Shown piece by piece: positions 1 to 6,271 of a DNA stretch of 13,311 bases; the stretch's first letter is position 1, and the number at the start of each line of letters is the position of its first letter. A model generated the notes under the pieces. That model was given only the letters and a program-made list of their open reading frames with translations. It made no database searches and was not told where the DNA came from. A program made the position numbers and the translations under genes. Origin of the DNA: an uncultured Actinomycetes bacterium (GTDB taxonomy: Bacteria > Actinomycetota > Thermoleophilia > Solirubrobacterales > 70-9); the NCBI GenBank assembly GCA_946886425.1, contig CAMPIP010000051.1:1-13311 (forward strand). Reading direction: 5' to 3'.

Positions 1-519
1 CTCGTCCTCCGGACTCGGGTCGAAGCGCGAGGGGTCGGGCAGCTGGTCGAGGCCGGTGAGGCCGAAGAGGCGCTCGAACAGCTCTGAGGTCTTGAAGATC
101 GCGGCGCCGAACTGGGTGCGGCCGGACTCCTCGATCAGGCCGCGCTCGGCGAGGGTCTGGACGCCCGACTCCGAGGAGACGCCGCGGATGCGGGCGATCT
201 CCGGGCGTGAGATCGGCTGCAGGTAGGCGACGATCGCCAGGGTCTCGGCCTGGGCCTGGGTGAGCGGCGGCGTCCGCGGCTTCGCCAGCAGGCGCCGGGC
301 GGCCTCCTCGCTGCGCGGGTCACTGGCCAGCGTGAAGCCGCCGGAGACCTCGCGGAGGACGATGCCGCGCTTGCCCTCGGCGAGGTCCTCGCGGAGCAGC
401 TCGATCGCCTCCTCGACCTGGCCCTCGGTCGCCTCGGTGGCGCTGGCCAGGTCCTTGACGGAGACCGACTGGGCGGAGAGGAAGAGCAGCGCTTCGACGG
501 TGCGGGAGAGGTCGCTCAT
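1..519 (-). CDS. scpB: Segregation and condensation protein B (3' end outside window)
   Basis: ScpB is the winged-helix accessory subunit of the SMC-ScpAB condensin. It binds ScpA as a dimer and helps compact and segregate the chromosome. The frame is open from the ATG at 519 to the window edge, giving 173 residues without a stop. The N-terminus (MSDLSRTVEALLFLSAQSVS) fits the first winged helix. The family core follows at about residues 85-125, with ETLAIVAYLQPISRPEIARI and then IRGVSSESGVQTLAERGLIEE. A LFGLTGLDQLPD segment near residues 150-161 resembles the usual C-terminal part of the fold, so probably little is missing. The ATG overlaps the scpA stop in an ATGA (516-519), which points to translational coupling. 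Only a weak AAGG lies upstream. The family call is secure; the true end cannot be seen. Confidence 0.93.
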   Translation of the reverse strand, partial: MSDLSRTVEALLFLSAQSVSVKDLASATEATEGQVEEAIELLREDLAEGKRGIVLREVSGGFTLASDPRSEEAARRLLAKPRTPPLTQAQAETLAIVAYLQPISRPEIARIRGVSSESGVQTLAERGLIEESGRTQFGAAIFKTSELFERLFGLTGLDQLPDPSRFDPSPEDE

Positions 520-1247
520 GAGGCCGTCGCCTTGACGGTAATCGGGCCAAGCTGCCGGGGCTGGTCCCAAGTGATCTCGCCCTTGCGGTAGAGCTCGAGC
601 AGGCCGAAGATCGTCACCGCCTGGGTGAGCCGATCCTCGTTGCCGAACTCCTCGTCGAAGTCGAAGCTCTTGCGGCGCCGCAGGACGTCGCGCAGGGCCC
701 GCAGCCGCCGCTCCAGGGAGACGGTCGGGCGGATGTGGCTGACGTCGACGTCGGCCGGCTCGGTCAGCAGGTCGCCGAGGGCGGCGCCGAGCTGGTCGGG
801 ATCGTAGACCGCCTCGGCCGCCTCCAGCGCCACCCGGCGCAGCTCCGCCGGCAGCGGCGCCGAGCGGTACAGGTAGCCGCGCTGGGACTCGAAGCGGTCG
901 GCGAGGACCTTCGAGGCGTCGCGGTAGCGGCGGTACTCGAGCATCCGGGCGATCAGCTCCTCGATCGCTTCTTCCGGGGTCATGTCGTCGAGCTCTTCCT
1001 CCGGCCCCGGCAGCATCAGCCGCGACTTCAGCTCCAGCAGGGCGGCGATCAGGACCAGGAACTCGGTCGCGACCTCGAGCTCCAGCTCGCCCTCGCGCTC
1101 GAGATGCTCGACGTAGGCGACGACGACCTCGCCGAGCTGCAGGTCGAGGAGGCTGACCTCCTCGCGCAGCACCACCGCCATCAGCAGGTCGAACGGCCCG
1201 GCGAAGATGTCCAGGTCGAGATCGAGGTCGAGCTCGGCGACGCTCAC
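516..1247 (-). CDS. scpA: Segregation and condensation protein A (kleisin)
   Basis: ScpA is the kleisin that bridges the two SMC heads and recruits ScpB. This 243-aa product has normal family length. The N-terminal SMC-neck-binding part carries FAGPFDLLMAVVLREEVSLLD (the family's F-x-GP-x-DLLL pattern), followed by a helix ending in EFLVLIAALLELKSRLMLP. The middle is acidic (PEEELDDMTPEEAIEEL) and the C-terminal winged helix ends near FGLLELYRKGEITWDQ. The start is GTG at 1247, because family homology begins about ten residues in and the trpS stop is only 9 bp upstream. No Shine-Dalgarno is present; a TAACTT hexamer lies 6 nt before the GTG. The N-terminus is unusual in encoding LDLDLDLD from a four-unit hexamer repeat. 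It overlaps scpB by 4 bp. Confidence 0.95.
   Translation of the reverse strand: MSVAELDLDLDLDIFAGPFDLLMAVVLREEVSLLDLQLGEVVVAYVEHLEREGELELEVATEFLVLIAALLELKSRLMLPGPEEELDDMTPEEAIEELIARMLEYRRYRDASKVLADRFESQRGYLYRSAPLPAELRRVALEAAEAVYDPDQLGAALGDLLTEPADVDVSHIRPTVSLERRLRALRDVLRRRKSFDFDEEFGNEDRLTQAVTIFGLLELYRKGEITWDQPRQLGPITVKATAS
1213..1236. repeat. Four-unit hexamer repeat at the scpA N-terminus
   Basis: Four near-identical 6-bp units on the plus strand (aggtcg, agatcg, aggtcg, agctcg) encode the alternating Leu-Asp/Glu run at the start of ScpA. It is in frame, so unit gain or loss would only lengthen or shorten the N-terminal tail. Confidence 0.7.
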
Positions 1248-1253
1248 GCGACC

Positions 1254-1259
1254 AAGTTA
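1254..1259 (-). promoter_or_regulatory. Putative leaderless-type -10 hexamer for scpA
   Basis: TAACTT on the minus strand ends 6 nt before the scpA GTG. Its TAA is the trpS stop codon. It matches the actinobacterial TANNNT -10 at the spacing expected when transcription starts at the start codon. I find no -35 element and no Shine-Dalgarno. This is a sequence match only. Confidence 0.4.
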
Positions 1260-2255
1260 ACGGGGCGCGCCGATGCCCATGCGCTCGCGGACGTCGGCGA
1301 GGACGGGCGCGGCCAGGTCGCGCGCCTTGGCGGCGCCGGCGGCGAGCACCGCCTCCAGGGCCGCCTCGTCGGCGCGCAGCGCGGCGTAGCGCTCCTGGAG
1401 CGGCGCCAGCAGCTCGACCACGCCCTCGGCGACGGCCTTCTTGAAGTCGCCGTAGCCGGCCTCGGCGAACTCGGCCTCGATCGCCTCCGGGCCGACGCCG
1501 CGGGCGACGGCGAGGACTTCGATCAGGTTGGTGACGCCAGGCTTGTCGGGACTCCGTTCGATCTCGCGGCCGGAGTCGGTGACGGCGCTGCCGAGCTTCT
1601 TGCGGATCGCCGCCGGCTCGTCGAGCACGTAGACGGTGCCGGCCTCGGTCGAGGAGGTCGTCGACATCTTCCGCTCCGGCTCCTGCAGGTCCATGATCCG
1701 CGCCCCGACCTCGGGGACGACAAGCTCGGGGACGACCAGGGTCTCGCCGAAGCGGCCGTTGAAGCGGCGGGCGATCTCCCGCATCAGCTCGACGTGCTGG
1801 CGCTGGTCGTCGCCGACCGGGACCTCGGTGGCCCGGTAGGCGAGCACGTCGGCGGCCATCAGCACCGGGTAGTAGAAGAGCGCCGCCGAGACCAGCTCGC
1901 GCTGCTTGCCGGACTTTTCCTTGAACTGGTGCATGCGGTCGAGATCGCCGTGGGCGGTGACCGCGGAGAGGCACCAGGTCAGCTCGGAGTGCTCGGGGAC
2001 GTCGGACTGGCGGAACAGCACGCAGCGCTCCGGGTCGAGGCCGGCGGCGAGCAGGATCGCGGCGGTGTCGTGGACGCGCTCGCGCAGCTCGGCCGGGTCG
2101 TAGGCGACGGAGAGGGCGTGCAGGTCGACGATGCAGAAGATCGCCGGCTCGCCGCGCTCCTGGCCCTCGACGTACTGGCGGATCGCGCCGATGTAGTTGC
2201 CGAGGTGCTTGCGGCCGGTCGGCTGGATGCCGGAGAAGACGATCGGGGCGGACAT
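1257..2255 (-). CDS. trpS: Tryptophanyl-tRNA synthetase
   Basis: This class Ic aminoacyl-tRNA synthetase charges tRNA-Trp with tryptophan using ATP. The 332-aa length is typical for bacterial TrpRS. The N-terminal GIQPTGRKHLGNYIGAI (residues 9-25) contains the HIGH-like HLGN. Further family landmarks are RQSDVPEHSELTW near 82-94, HGDLDRMHQFKEK near 102-114, VGDDQRQHVELMREIARRFN near 147-166, and VGARIMDLQEPERKMSTT ending at residue 200. The second catalytic loop reads KMSTT rather than KMSKS. From memory, other actinobacterial TrpRS share this, followed as here by a GTVYVLDEP stretch and AVTDSGREI. The start is ATG at 2255, 11 bp after the MFS stop. No clear Shine-Dalgarno is present; TAGGCT lies 8 nt upstream. 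The function is secure. Confidence 0.97.
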   Translation of the reverse strand: MSAPIVFSGIQPTGRKHLGNYIGAIRQYVEGQERGEPAIFCIVDLHALSVAYDPAELRERVHDTAAILLAAGLDPERCVLFRQSDVPEHSELTWCLSAVTAHGDLDRMHQFKEKSGKQRELVSAALFYYPVLMAADVLAYRATEVPVGDDQRQHVELMREIARRFNGRFGETLVVPELVVPEVGARIMDLQEPERKMSTTSSTEAGTVYVLDEPAAIRKKLGSAVTDSGREIERSPDKPGVTNLIEVLAVARGVGPEAIEAEFAEAGYGDFKKAVAEGVVELLAPLQERYAALRADEAALEAVLAAGAAKARDLAAPVLADVRERMGIGAPR

Positions 2256-2263
2256 CGCCGGGC

Positions 2264-2269
2264 AGCCTA
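2264..2269 (-). promoter_or_regulatory. Putative leaderless-type -10 hexamer for trpS
   Basis: TAGGCT on the minus strand ends 8 nt before the trpS ATG. Its TAG is the stop codon of the MFS gene. It fits TANNNT. No -35 or Shine-Dalgarno is evident. If active, it would give the essential trpS its own transcript inside the run of genes. Confidence 0.35.
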
Positions 2270-3805
2270 CGCGGGCTCGGCCTCGGCTGCCTCGGCGCGG
2301 GCCGGTCTCGGGTTCTCGATCCCGATCCCGGCCGCGGCGCCGCCGGCGATCATCAGCAGCGCCGCGATCAGCAGGCCGAGGTGGAAGGCATCGGTGGAGG
2401 CCTCGACCGAGGCGGCGCGCACGGCGCTCGCCTGGCCCGGCGGCAGGTCGGCGGTCTCCGGCACCGCCAGCGGCTGCGCCTTGGCGTCTTCGACGGAGCG
2501 CTCGGCGGCGGGGCCGAGCGTCCGCTCGCCGAGGTTGGAGTCGAGGGCGCCGCCGAACTGGGCCGAGATGACGGCGCCGAGGACGGCGATCGCCAGCAGG
2601 CCGGCGACCCGGGAGACGCCGTTGTTGACGCCGGAGGCGATCCCGACCCGGCGCTCGGAGACCGAGTCGAGCACGGTCGTGGTCAGCGGCGCCACCGTCG
2701 CCGAGAGGCCGAGCCCGAAGACGACCACCCCCGGGAACACGTCCACCAGGTAGTCGGCGTCAGCGCCGATCCGCAGCATCGCCACCAGGCCGAGGCCGGC
2801 GACGATCGGCCCGGCGGTCATCGGCAGCCGCGGCCCGGTCCCGGAGGCGAGCTTGCCGAAGCGCGGCGAGAGCACGAACAGCAGCACCGAGATCGGGGTC
2901 GTCGCCAGGCCCGCCTCCAGAGCCGAGTAGCCGACCACCTGCTGCAGGTAGAGGCCGACGAAGAAGAGGCCGCCGATCAGCCCCGCGTAGGCGGCCAGGG
3001 TGGTCGCGTTGGCGACCGCGAAGTTGCGGATCCGGAACAGGCCGAGGTCGAGCATCGGGTTGCGGGCGCGGGCCTCGTAGGCGACGAAGAGGGCGAAGCA
3101 GGCGACGCCGACGAGGAGCGGCACCCAGACCAGCGGGTCGCCCCAGCCGTGGGTCGGCTGCTCGATCAGGGCGAAGACCGGGCCGCCGAGCCCAACCGCG
3201 GAGAGCAGCACGCCGCCCCAGTCGAGGCCGCGGTCAGCCTCCGGGTCGCGGCTCTCCTCGACCGCGCGCAGGGTCAGCCAGGCGGTGACGGCAACCAGCG
3301 GCAGGTTGATCCAGAAGATCGCCCGCCAGGAGAGCAGTCCGATCAGGGCGCCGCCGCCGGCCGGCCCGAAGACGGTGGCGATCCCGGTCCAGGCGGTCCA
3401 GGTGCCGACCGCCTTGCCGCGCGCCTCGCCGGCGAAGGTGGCGGCGACGATCGCCAGCGAGCCCGGTACCAGCAGCGCCCCGGCGACCCCCTGCAGGGCG
3501 CGGGCCGCGACCAGGAACTCGTCGGAGGGGGCGACCGCGCAGAGTGCCGAGGTGAGGCCGAAGCCGATCAGCCCGAGCACGTAGATCCGCCGCCGCCCGA
3601 ACTGGTCGCCGAGCCGGCCGCCGACCAGCAGCAGCGTCACCATCGTCAGCATGTAGGCCTCGACGACCCACTGCTGGCCGGCGAGGTTGGCGTCGAGGTC
3701 GTCGGCGATCGCCGGCAGGGCGACGTTGATCACCGTCGCGTCGAGGAAGACGACGGTCGACCCGAGGATCGTCGCGATCAGCGTTAGGCGCTGCTGCCGG
3801 GACAC
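2267..3805 (-). CDS. MFS drug/H+ antiporter, DHA2 (EmrB/QacA-like) family
   Basis: A 512-aa major facilitator of the 14-helix DHA2 type, which exports drugs or other amphipathic compounds across the cytoplasmic membrane using the proton gradient. Helix 1 carries FLDATVINVALPAI (residues 20-33), the D1 motif typical of this group. Motif A (GGRLGDQFGRRR, 62-73) sits between helices 2 and 3. The antiporter motif C lies at about 139-156 (TGIATVFGPAGGGALIG). Many further hydrophobic segments follow, with a longer soluble loop near residues 430-470 before the last helix (GLLIAALLMIAGGAAAGIGI) and an Ala/Glu-rich C-terminal tail. The start is GTG at 3805, giving the short MSRQQR cap before helix 1. 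It lies 10 bp after the permease stop. The substrate cannot be read from sequence. Confidence 0.9.
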   Translation of the reverse strand: MSRQQRLTLIATILGSTVVFLDATVINVALPAIADDLDANLAGQQWVVEAYMLTMVTLLLVGGRLGDQFGRRRIYVLGLIGFGLTSALCAVAPSDEFLVAARALQGVAGALLVPGSLAIVAATFAGEARGKAVGTWTAWTGIATVFGPAGGGALIGLLSWRAIFWINLPLVAVTAWLTLRAVEESRDPEADRGLDWGGVLLSAVGLGGPVFALIEQPTHGWGDPLVWVPLLVGVACFALFVAYEARARNPMLDLGLFRIRNFAVANATTLAAYAGLIGGLFFVGLYLQQVVGYSALEAGLATTPISVLLFVLSPRFGKLASGTGPRLPMTAGPIVAGLGLVAMLRIGADADYLVDVFPGVVVFGLGLSATVAPLTTTVLDSVSERRVGIASGVNNGVSRVAGLLAIAVLGAVISAQFGGALDSNLGERTLGPAAERSVEDAKAQPLAVPETADLPPGQASAVRAASVEASTDAFHLGLLIAALLMIAGGAAAGIGIENPRPARAEAAEAEPA

Positions 3806-3812
3806 CCGGTCG

Positions 3813-3818
3813 AGTCTA
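3813..3818 (-). promoter_or_regulatory. Putative leaderless-type -10 hexamer for the MFS gene
   Basis: TAGACT on the minus strand ends 7 nt before the GTG at 3805. Its TAG is the stop codon of the upstream permease. There is no Shine-Dalgarno in the 10-bp gap and no recognisable -35. Confidence 0.4.
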
Positions 3819-4610
3819 GGCCGGGGTCGTTTCCGGCTCGCGGAGCTGCTGCGCCGGCGTGAAGAAGTTCCGGTACGCCAGGCCCGTCGCCACCAGCGCG
3901 GCGATCGAGACGCTGCCGAGCAGGGTGTAGAGGAGGATCAGCTGCAGGCGGACTGCGTCGGTCGGCTCGGCGCCGGCGAGGAGCATGCCGACCATCGTGC
4001 CGGGGAAGAAGATCAGGCCGGTCGTCTTGGTCGAGTCGACGAGGGCGATCATCCCCGAGCGCAGGGCCCGCCGCACCGAGGGTAGGGCCGCTTCGCGGGC
4101 GGTGGCGCCGAGCGCCAGGGTCGCCTCGATCCGGGCCCGCGAGTCGGCCATCTCGTCGCCGAGCCGGTTCAGCGCCACCGCGGCGGCGGTCATCGCGTTG
4201 CCGATCACCATGCCGCCGACCGGGACCAGGTAGCGCGGGGTCGGTTCGAAGACGCCGAGGGCGACGACGACCCCGAGCGTGCCGGCGCCGGCCAGGGCCA
4301 GGGCGATCAGCAGCGGCCGGAAGGAGCCGGGGACGCGAGCGGCGCGGTGCCGGGCGGTCACCGCCCCGAAGACGACCATCACCGCCAGCAGGGCGAGGAC
4401 GAGCCAGATCGTGTCGGCTTCGAAGATCAGCTTGATCGCGTACCCGATCAGGGTCAGCTGGACGAGCGAGCGGACGGTGGCGATGCCGATGTCCCGCTCG
4501 AGGTCGGCCTTCCACCAGCGCGAGATCGCGGCGGCGAGGGCGACCAGCGCCAGCGAGGCAGCGACCTGGCCCAGCGAGACATGGATCGAGGTGGCGGCGA
4601 GGGCGATCAC
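3816..4610 (-). CDS. FetB/YbbM-like ABC transporter permease (UPF0014)
   Basis: A 264-aa integral membrane protein of the FetB/UPF0014 family, the permease of FetAB-type transporters. The E. coli pair has been linked to iron export and peroxide resistance, and plant relatives (ALS3/STAR2) to aluminium tolerance. Hydrophobic helices are spread throughout. Family-typical blocks include RDIGIATVRSLVQLTLIGY (39-57), YLVPVGGMVIGNAMTAAAVALNRL (127-150) and, most diagnostic, DSTKTTGLIFFPGTMVGMLLAGAEP (192-216) followed by AVRLQLILLYTLLG. The start is GTG at 4610, overlapping the ATPase stop in a GTGA (4607-4610), so translation is probably coupled. The metal substrate is inferred from family only. 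Confidence 0.88.
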   Translation of the reverse strand: MIALAATSIHVSLGQVAASLALVALAAAISRWWKADLERDIGIATVRSLVQLTLIGYAIKLIFEADTIWLVLALLAVMVVFGAVTARHRAARVPGSFRPLLIALALAGAGTLGVVVALGVFEPTPRYLVPVGGMVIGNAMTAAAVALNRLGDEMADSRARIEATLALGATAREAALPSVRRALRSGMIALVDSTKTTGLIFFPGTMVGMLLAGAEPTDAVRLQLILLYTLLGSVSIAALVATGLAYRNFFTPAQQLREPETTPA

Positions 4611-5263
4611 GCCAGCACCTGCTCGAGCGGCCCGCAGCCGGCGACCCGGCCGGCCTCGATCCGCACCACCCAGTCGGCGAGGCGGCGCGCCTGCTCGGGG
4701 TCGTGGCTGACCAGGACCAGGGAGATGTCCAGCTCCCGGCGCAGCCGCGCCAGGGTCGCCTCGATCGCGTCGCGGGCGGCGAGGTCGAGGGCCGCGGTCG
4801 GCTCGTCGAGCAGCAGCACCCGGGGCTGCTGGGCGAGCGCCCGGGCCAGCATCGCCCGCTGCTGCTCGCCGACCGAGAGGCGGTGGACGTCGCGGCCGGC
4901 GAACTCGGCGGCGAGGCCGGCGAGGGCGAGGCAGCGGGCGACCTCGGGGTCGCGCCCGGCCAGGCCGGCCGCGTAGCGCAGGTTCGACTCGACGGTCCCT
5001 TCAAGCAGCGCCGGCAACTGCGGCACCAGGGCCACCTCGCGCCGCAGGGCAAGCGGGTCGTACCCGGGCAGCGGCCGGTCGCGATAGGCGATCTCGCCCG
5101 AGTCGGGGTCGGCGAGGCGGTTCAGCAGCCGCAGCAGGGTCGACTTGCCGCTGCCGGAGGGCCCGACGATCGCCGTCGCCCCGGCCGGCAGCTCGGCGCT
5201 GACCGAGTCGAGGACGCGCCGACCCCCGCGGCTGAACACGACCTCTCGCAGCTCGAACAGCAC
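4607..5263 (-). CDS. ABC transporter ATP-binding protein, FetA-like
   Basis: The ATPase of the FetAB-like exporter, 218 aa and a single nucleotide-binding domain. Residue positions: Walker A GPSGSGKS at 34-41, Q-loop glutamine at 82 (LVPQLPALLEGTV), signature LSVGEQQ at 129-135, Walker B VLLLDEP at 149-155, D-loop ALD near 158-160, and switch histidine 187 in LVSHDPEQA. The frame stays open far upstream to 5788, but that part is antisense to ku and has no homology. The first good start before the domain (LFELREVVFSRGG) is the GTG at 5263. GGTGGG about 11 nt upstream may be its ribosome binding site. It is the first gene of the minus-strand run, divergent from ku with 81 bp between the two starts. 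It is coupled to the permease by a 4-bp overlap. Confidence 0.88.
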   Translation of the reverse strand: MLFELREVVFSRGGRRVLDSVSAELPAGATAIVGPSGSGKSTLLRLLNRLADPDSGEIAYRDRPLPGYDPLALRREVALVPQLPALLEGTVESNLRYAAGLAGRDPEVARCLALAGLAAEFAGRDVHRLSVGEQQRAMLARALAQQPRVLLLDEPTAALDLAARDAIEATLARLRRELDISLVLVSHDPEQARRLADWVVRIEAGRVAGCGPLEQVLA

Positions 5264-5297
5264 CGGCGCATGATCCCACCCGTCCGGCGCCCCGTTT

Positions 5298-5326
5298 TTG
5301 CCATGGCGCGACTCGGTTGGGACAAT
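5298..5326 (+). promoter_or_regulatory. Putative sigma-70-type promoter for ku
   Basis: TTGCCA (5298-5303, one mismatch to TTGACA) and GACAAT (5321-5326, four of six to TATAAT) are separated by exactly 17 bp, in the 81-bp gap between the divergent ABC ATPase and ku starts. The expected start site is near 5332-5334. That gives a leader of only about 12 nt, carrying AGGTGA (5333-5338) 6 nt before the ATG as the ribosome binding site. Confidence 0.5.
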
Positions 5327-5344
5327 CCGGGTAGGTGACCCGCC

Positions 5345-6268
5345 ATGGCTAGAGCGATCTGGACCGGCTCGATCAGCTTCGGGCTGCTCAACGTGCCCGT
5401 GCGGCTCTACAGCGCCGTCGCCCGGCGCAACATCGCCCTGCGCGAGATCCGTGACTCCGACAGCGCCCGGATCAAACACCGCCGGGTCGCCGAGGGGACC
5501 GATGAGGAGGTCCCCTACGAGAACATCGTCAAGGCCTACGAGATCACGCCCGGCCAGTACGTGCCGCTCGACAAAGACGAGATGTCGGCGCTGGCGCCGG
5601 AGAAGACGCGGGCGATCGAAGTCCAGGACTTCGTCGACCTCGAGGAGATCGACCCGATCTACTTCGACAGCCCCTACTACCTCGGGCCCGCCGCCGGCGC
5701 CGAGAAAGCGTACGCGCTGCTGGCCAAGGCGATGGAGGCCTCCGGCAAGGTCGCGGTCTCCCGCTTCGTCTTCCGCAACAAGGAGCACCTGGCGGCGCTG
5801 CGCTCCACCGACGGCGTCCTCACCCTGACCACGATGCGGTTCGCCGACGAGGTCGTCCCGGCCGGCGAGCTCGGCGACGCGCTCCCCGAGAAGGCGCCGA
5901 AAGTCAACAAGCGCGAGCAGGAGATGGCCGAGCAGCTGATCGAGTCGCTCAGCACCGAGTTCGACCCCAGCGCCTACCGCGACGAGTACCGCGAGCAGCT
6001 GCTGGCCCTGATCGAACGCAAGGCCGAAGGCAAGGAGATCGTCGCCCCCGAGACCGAGGAGCCGGAGGCGACCAAGGCCCCGGACCTGATGGCGGCCCTC
6101 GAGGAGAGCATCGCCGCGGTCAAAGGCAAGGCCGAGGGCGACGGGGGCGGCAAGAAGAAACCGGCCGCGAAGAAGACGAAATCAGCGGCGAAAACGGCGA
6201 AAGCCAAGAAAAGCTCCTCGTCGCGGGCGAAGAAAAGCTCGCGCTCGAAAGCCAAAGCCTCGAAGTAG
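5345..6268 (+). CDS. ku: Ku, DNA end-binding protein of bacterial NHEJ
   Basis: Bacterial Ku forms a homodimeric ring that threads onto double-strand DNA ends and recruits LigD-type polymerase and ligase. The 307-aa protein begins MARAIWTGSISFGLLNVPVR, diagnostic for the family. The core continues through EEVPYENIVKAYEITPGQYV (about 54-73) and FVDLEEIDPIYFDSPYYLGP (96-115), then RFVFRNKEHLAALR (140-153). The minimal Ku core ends near residue 255. Beyond it is a Gly/Lys/Ser/Ala tail (256-307) with about 18 lysines, many encoded by AAA despite the high GC. Comparable basic tails in mycobacterial Ku bind DNA and let the ring move inward from the end. The start is ATG at 5345 with AGGTGA 6 nt upstream. 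It stops 3 bp before the polymerase gene, so the pair is an operon. Confidence 0.97.
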   Translation: MARAIWTGSISFGLLNVPVRLYSAVARRNIALREIRDSDSARIKHRRVAEGTDEEVPYENIVKAYEITPGQYVPLDKDEMSALAPEKTRAIEVQDFVDLEEIDPIYFDSPYYLGPAAGAEKAYALLAKAMEASGKVAVSRFVFRNKEHLAALRSTDGVLTLTTMRFADEVVPAGELGDALPEKAPKVNKREQEMAEQLIESLSTEFDPSAYRDEYREQLLALIERKAEGKEIVAPETEEPEATKAPDLMAALEESIAAVKGKAEGDGGGKKKPAAKKTKSAAKTAKAKKSSSSRAKKSSRSKAKASK

Positions 6269-6271
6269 GCC

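Noticed and set aside
1710..1736. A 12-bp direct repeat (ctcggggacgac) spaced 15 bp within trpS.
   Set aside because: It encodes LVVPELVVPE, which aligns without insertion to the normal TrpRS segment before VGARI. It is a coding coincidence rather than a mobile repeat.
735..2753. A 672-aa plus-strand open frame antisense to scpA, trpS and the MFS gene; similar long frames at 2381-3787, 7218-8849 and 9269-10633.
   Set aside because: Their composition is typical of GC-rich antisense shadows (Gly/Ala/Arg/Asp/Val-rich with no domain pattern). Each lies opposite a gene with clear family motifs.
5264..5788. Upstream extension of the ABC ATPase frame to a 393-aa product.
   Set aside because: The extra 175 codons are antisense to the conserved Ku N-terminus and encode no recognisable sequence. 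The domain starts just after the GTG at 5263.
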